This document shows positions 63,985-64,000 of a DNA stretch of 64,000 bases, piece after piece; positions within the stretch are counted from its first letter, which is position 1; each line of letters begins with the position of its first letter. The stretch comes from Comamonas kerstersii (GTDB lineage Bacteria > Pseudomonadota > Gammaproteobacteria > Burkholderiales > Burkholderiaceae_C): assembly GCF_008801935.1 (NCBI RefSeq), contig NZ_VZOT01000002.1:310001-374000 (forward strand). Reading direction: 5' to 3'. Below the pieces are notes generated by a model. The model did not search any database. It saw only the letters and a program-made list of their open reading frames with translations, and had not been told where the DNA came from. A program made the translations under genes and the position numbers.

Positions 63985-64000
63985 GGCGGGTTTACCCGCC
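63985..64000 (+). terminator. Hairpin at window end
   Basis: Stem GGCGGG/CCCGCC with a TTTA loop runs to the last base. The T-run, if any, would be outside the window. Confidence 0.4.

Noticed and set aside
1-64000. CRISPR arrays, rRNA genes, prophage or complete insertion sequence
   Set aside because: No regularly spaced direct repeats, rRNA sequence, phage structural genes or transposase genes could be recognised on either strand.

Overview
The window looks like a chromosomal segment of a beta-proteobacterium of the Burkholderiales, most likely family Comamonadaceae and probably Comamonas. Grounds: a GC-rich coding style; a TCA-cycle block (acnB, citE-like, mdh, a GntR regulator, sdhCDAB, sdhE, gltA) of the kind common in Burkholderiales; two orphan Bug-type (TctC) periplasmic binding proteins; and a family of roughly 80-bp palindromic intergenic repeats whose arms resemble TAGCTGCTAGCGCTT, familiar from Comamonadaceae genomes. 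No prophage, complete insertion sequence, CRISPR array or rRNA operon was seen. Genus assignment is inference.

Layout. 1-2.8 kb: end of a polyprenyl-phosphate sugar locus (UbiA-type transferase, SMR/ArnE-F-like transporter, GT39/GT83 glycosyltransferase). 3-15 kb: housekeeping and transport genes (atypical ion channel, xthA, MFS exporter, lipoprotein, ddh, rarD-like, truC-like, DHH phosphoesterase, M20 amidohydrolase, Bug protein, ylqF). 15-20 kb: chemoreceptor, gshA, a 289-bp MITE-like element, a short-chain dehydrogenase and a 570-bp AT-rich region holding a duplicated module with DnaA-box-like sequences. 20-27 kb: ferredoxin, ribBA-ribH-nusB, aminotransferase, then ybgC-tolQ-tolR-tolA without tolB/pal. 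27-30 kb: trhP, a ParB-domain protein and a small lipoprotein whose reading frame is broken in an A6 tract just after its start codon. 30-42 kb: TCA-cycle block. 42-54 kb: map, SMR pump, Bug protein, nitroreductase, cysE with a long C-terminal extension, trmJ, suhB, cbpA-cbpM, a BLUF blue-light sensor, mutS and an alpha/beta hydrolase. 54-64 kb: a BvgAS/EvgAS-like phosphorelay with two large hybrid kinases and one NarL-type regulator, a small acidic protein, a lone chaperone-usher type pilin gene, tRNA-Gly(CCC) and a low-molecular-weight tyrosine phosphatase.

How genes work together. ribBA and ribH make the riboflavin intermediate lumazine. The Tol genes supply the inner-membrane motor of cell-envelope constriction. 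acnB, mdh, sdhCDAB/sdhE and gltA are a large part of the TCA cycle, and the divergent mdh/gntR promoter region carries a perfect palindrome inside the spacer of the predicted gntR promoter, a strong candidate operator. In the phosphorelay, kinase 2 (938 aa) ends in a receiver without an Hpt domain whereas kinase 1 (1080 aa) has receiver plus Hpt, so both may converge on one Hpt and one regulator; the nearby lone pilin gene is a plausible target.

Most interesting items: the dual-kinase phosphorelay beside an orphan pilin, the MITE-like element with nested hairpins, the repeated DnaA-box module, the homopolymer frameshift in a lipoprotein gene, the palindromic repeat family, the GntR operator, the non-canonical ion-channel filter, and the RibBA whose GTP cyclohydrolase half has lost its zinc cysteines.
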